Origin: Ficedula albicollis
Lineage: Eukaryota > Chordata > Aves > Passeriformes > Muscicapidae
Length of the DNA stretch: 64,000 nucleotides
Direction of reading: 5' to 3'
Assembly: GCF_000247815.1 (NCBI RefSeq)
Contig: NC_021684.1
Location: 14,198,558 to 14,262,557, forward strand
The translations under genes and the position numbers were made by a program. Positions 30,029-64,000 of the stretch are shown here, one piece after another (positions within the stretch are counted from its first letter, which is position 1; every line of letters starts with the position of its first letter). A model generated the notes under the pieces. The model saw only the letters and a program-made list of their open reading frames with translations. It did not search any database and was not told where the DNA came from.

Positions 30029-30424
30029 GCTTCCTTTAAACATACTTTCCATCAAACCAGACTTTTATTTAATTTAAACTCGGGTTTGTCTCTGCCCTGT
30101 GTGTCTAAGTGCTGCTGCAGTTGGCTGCTTTGGGAGAAGTTAAAATACAAACTGAGACCTTTTGAAGGAAGGTAAGAGTTGGGTAAGGCTGATGGCCATT
30201 TAATAACGGGGCTGAACCAGAGCAGACATCAATTAGATGTCGAGGGACAAATCACAGGACATAAAATGCAGATAATGGTGGAAACAGCTGTGGGGGTCAC
30301 AGCAGAAATGCCCTTGTACCTGAGGAACAGACAGTGCACTCCCAATCCTGACCTTGGGGAGCAAATCAGGAAACCATCTTCTTAATTAATAAACTAAAGA
30401 ACACCCATGAGAAAAGAAAATGCC

Positions 30425-31553
30425 TTTATTCTGTGAGGTTGGGGCTCTTACATCTCAGCTTGGTTTGGTATTTTTTCTAAGGCAGACATAAAAAGACTCC
30501 ATAATTTATTATTAGGACATCTGAATAGTTATTTATTGAGAAGCCACAGTTCTCACACTTTTACAACTGTCGGCTTGTATAAGGCAAAAAAAGCAAGATG
30601 GATCACTATTTTACACAGAAAGTAAAAGCTCTGGAGAAGGAACTGATGGACATGCAGTTACTGGTCAAAATGCAATGTACATGACATATATAAAAACCAT
30701 TGTGAAACAGAGGAATTGTAAATTATGGTTACAATCTACCGAAATAAAGATTCAATATATTGTTATAAACACATTTGTAGAGTCTAAGATTGTAATTAAA
30801 GTCGTCTTTGTACATACACGGTTATTTGAAATTTAAACAAAAATGTAACATTTAGAGGAGCAAACGTCAACATAAAACAACTGCTTTGGACTTGTAATGT
30901 GGCATGATATATCCATAATGATAGGATTAATCTGGTGTGGCAATTAGAATGACTAATCCTTTGGGATGTAGTCTCTATGGAGTTAACTGCATATTGAAGG
31001 GAAGTGCCTGGAACATTAACAAGGATGCAGAATGATTCAAACGGCTGTCTGGGTTTGTTTGTTTTCTGGTTTTTAAATGAACAGAGAGAACAAAAAAATC
31101 ATTTGTAATTGCCTGGTTTTTCTTTTAAAAACAAAGCTGTTTTTTTAATTAATTTTAAGCAGTTGGCATCCACAGAAGAGAAAGAAATGAAAGGACTCGA
31201 GTCACTCATCTTCACAACAATTTACCATCAATGTATATACAGTACATTAATGAAGCATTGTTTAAACTTTAATAACAGGGACACACCTAGGATGTTTTCT
31301 ATGTAGTTTTTCCATTAACAGTATTAAACAATGGTGCTCCATATTGCTTATGAACATATAGATATGAAATTAGGAAACTGATGAATCAAAGAGAGGTGCT
31401 AATCTTATTACCACACAGCTAACATGGCATTTGTATTGGTAAACTTCTCATGGGCATTTAGAGCTGACATAAAAATTCCTAATGTGGCTAACTGAGTTAC
31501 AGACGAGGTACATGCACGGATACCAGGCGAGCCCAGCCGCTGCTCCAGCTTCC
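30425..31553 (-). other. CADPS: CADPS 3' UTR with poly(A) signals
   Basis: AT-rich sequence after the CADPS stop codon. Minus-strand AATAAA hexamers lie at 30532-30537, 30505-30510 and 30425-30430. The last has the best context (GTG-rich sequence just beyond) and would give a 3' UTR of about 1.1 kb, similar to what I recall for mammalian CADPS. Alternative use of the three signals is possible. Confidence 0.6.
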
Positions 31554-62709
<31,156 letters not shown>

Positions 62710-64000
62710 CTAAAGAAAAATAAAAGGAGAGGGGGAGGAAAATATTAGCATTGATCACAGTCAACAGCTCTACACTTGTCAGTCTCTTCCCTTGGTAAGC
62801 CATAATACATAGTATTAAACCAAAGAATTAAGTAGCTTATTACCCTGTGCCCCATTGCAGTGGCCAGTGACTACTTACACTTGAAGGAGAGACCTTGAGT
62901 TCAGGAGAATCCTGCATCAGTTTTGGAGCATGGGCAAACCCTGCCCTGTCCTGTGTGCCTGCAGCTCTGGGAGCCACGCATGGATGTCGGAGGGGAGGCT
63001 CTACCATCCCTGTGAGAACCAGCACCCGGTGCTCCTAGAGATTCTGAAGTCCCTTTGCTCCACTTCTGTGGGCATTATCCTGTCCTGGCACAGTGGGATA
63101 CACCTGCTGCTGGAGGGGAATGGGCAGCCCCTTCCAAGGGCACAACAAACCACCCAGCCCCAGGCATGGGAATGGGGAGGATGTGCTGCTCCAGGGGAGC
63201 TTGCAGAGGGCTCAACCACTGGGAATGGTGCTGCACCCTTCCCACCTACTGCAGCAAACTGCACCTGTGTCACCCTGGGTCCAGCAGGCACGTGGCTCGA
63301 GTTAAGCACTCGTTCAAACACTCTGCTGTTTTGTACTGTCAGATAGATTTAAAAACCACCCAACAAACCACAATGAGCCTTTTTGTCCCGTGCAAAAGCC
63401 AGCAGGCAGTGCAGCCCTGAGCCCCGGGCAACGGCAGATCCCGTGGCAGTAGCTCAGCACTGGCTGACCAAGGCCTGTGCCTGCAGCACCAGCGTTTCTG
63501 AGTCCTCAACCCAATTTCTGCACATGCCAAACCTTCCTTAGCTTGGGAGCTCTGATGCAATCAGCTGCAATATGGCTAGAATAGGTACTAAAATACAGTC
63601 TTCTACTAATTTAGAAAAGACCTGTTTCCAATACAAGATTTAATTAGTGAAAACATACAGTATATTCTTATTTTCAATGGACTGAGAAAATACTGATTAT
63701 GACTGCTTTCCAACACAAAACATTTGATTTTTCAGTCAAACATTTCAAGCACTGGTGCTAGTCACTATATTCATTACCACTTGGCATTAATATTGTTTTA
63801 AAATGTTAACATCAAATCACATTGAAAGAGACAAATCTGCTTTAAATACTAATCAGACTTTGGGAAGGAAGACTGTGAGGGCTTTACAAATGCTATCTGC
63901 TGGTCTCAGTGTCTGATCGGTACTCTGATCTGCTCTACAGTTTGGGGATTTTTTTCTACGGCAGTAACATTAATATAGGAATTTGGGAAAAAGAAAATAA
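62710..64000 (-). other. CADPS intronic sequence to the window edge
   Basis: The next upstream CADPS exon was not found in these 1.3 kb. A frame ending in a donor-like GTAAGT at 62874-62879 does not resemble CADPS. Confidence 0.55.

Noticed and set aside
62874..63025. Frame ending PELKVSPSS before a GTAAGT donor, as a further CADPS exon
   Set aside because: Its sequence does not resemble CADPS and no matching acceptor with the expected preceding residues was seen.

Overview
This is a window of vertebrate, almost certainly avian, nuclear DNA. The evidence is: short coding exons bounded by GT/AG splice sites and separated by introns of 0.1 to 20 kb; CpG-rich islands; two CR1 LINE 3' tails of the kind typical of birds; and the gene order C3orf14 - FEZF2 - CADPS, which is the conserved amniote block on human 3p14.2 and chicken chromosome 12. 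There are no bacterial operons. Nearly all long open frames are translations of homopolymers, of a minisatellite or of CpG islands.

Layout. (1) At 2085-2228 (+) lies the terminal coding exon of the C3orf14 orthologue; its earlier exons are outside the window. (2) At 5.7-7.5 kb (-) there is a possible unrecognised small three-exon gene that starts beside a CpG island and ends at an AATAAA. This is weak but worth testing. (3) 7.5-14.3 kb is the FEZF2 downstream flank, with CpG islands and a non-coding block (10.64-11.27 kb) carrying an inverted pair of SOX cores, in roughly the place of the known Fezf2 E4 cortical enhancer. (4) FEZF2 occupies 14.3-18.1 kb (-): four coding exons, a 5' non-coding exon, an EH1 repression motif and six C2H2 fingers. 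The end of its first coding exon is missing and replaced by 630 C. (5) 18.2-30.4 kb is the FEZF2 upstream intergenic region, with homeodomain-site-rich AT blocks and a CR1. (6) The last six coding exons (194 codons) and the 3' UTR of CADPS (-) run from 30.4 kb to 62.7 kb and the gene continues past the right edge. Its 20-kb intron holds a 40-bp minisatellite, a CpG island with a nearby 210-bp duplication, and a palindromic pair of NK2-type sites.

FEZF2 is a forebrain zinc-finger repressor that specifies corticofugal projection neurons. CADPS (CAPS1) primes dense-core vesicles in neurons and endocrine cells. They are neighbours by conserved synteny, not parts of a common pathway.

Assembly quality dominates the window. 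Eleven runs of pure C (31 to 776 bp, about 3.6 kb in total) all lie on the + strand, and several are flanked by direct duplications of the adjacent unique sequence; one more duplication is joined by a single N at 17135. These are best read as badly closed gaps, not biology. They break the FEZF2 reading frame twice and duplicate about 450 bp downstream of it.
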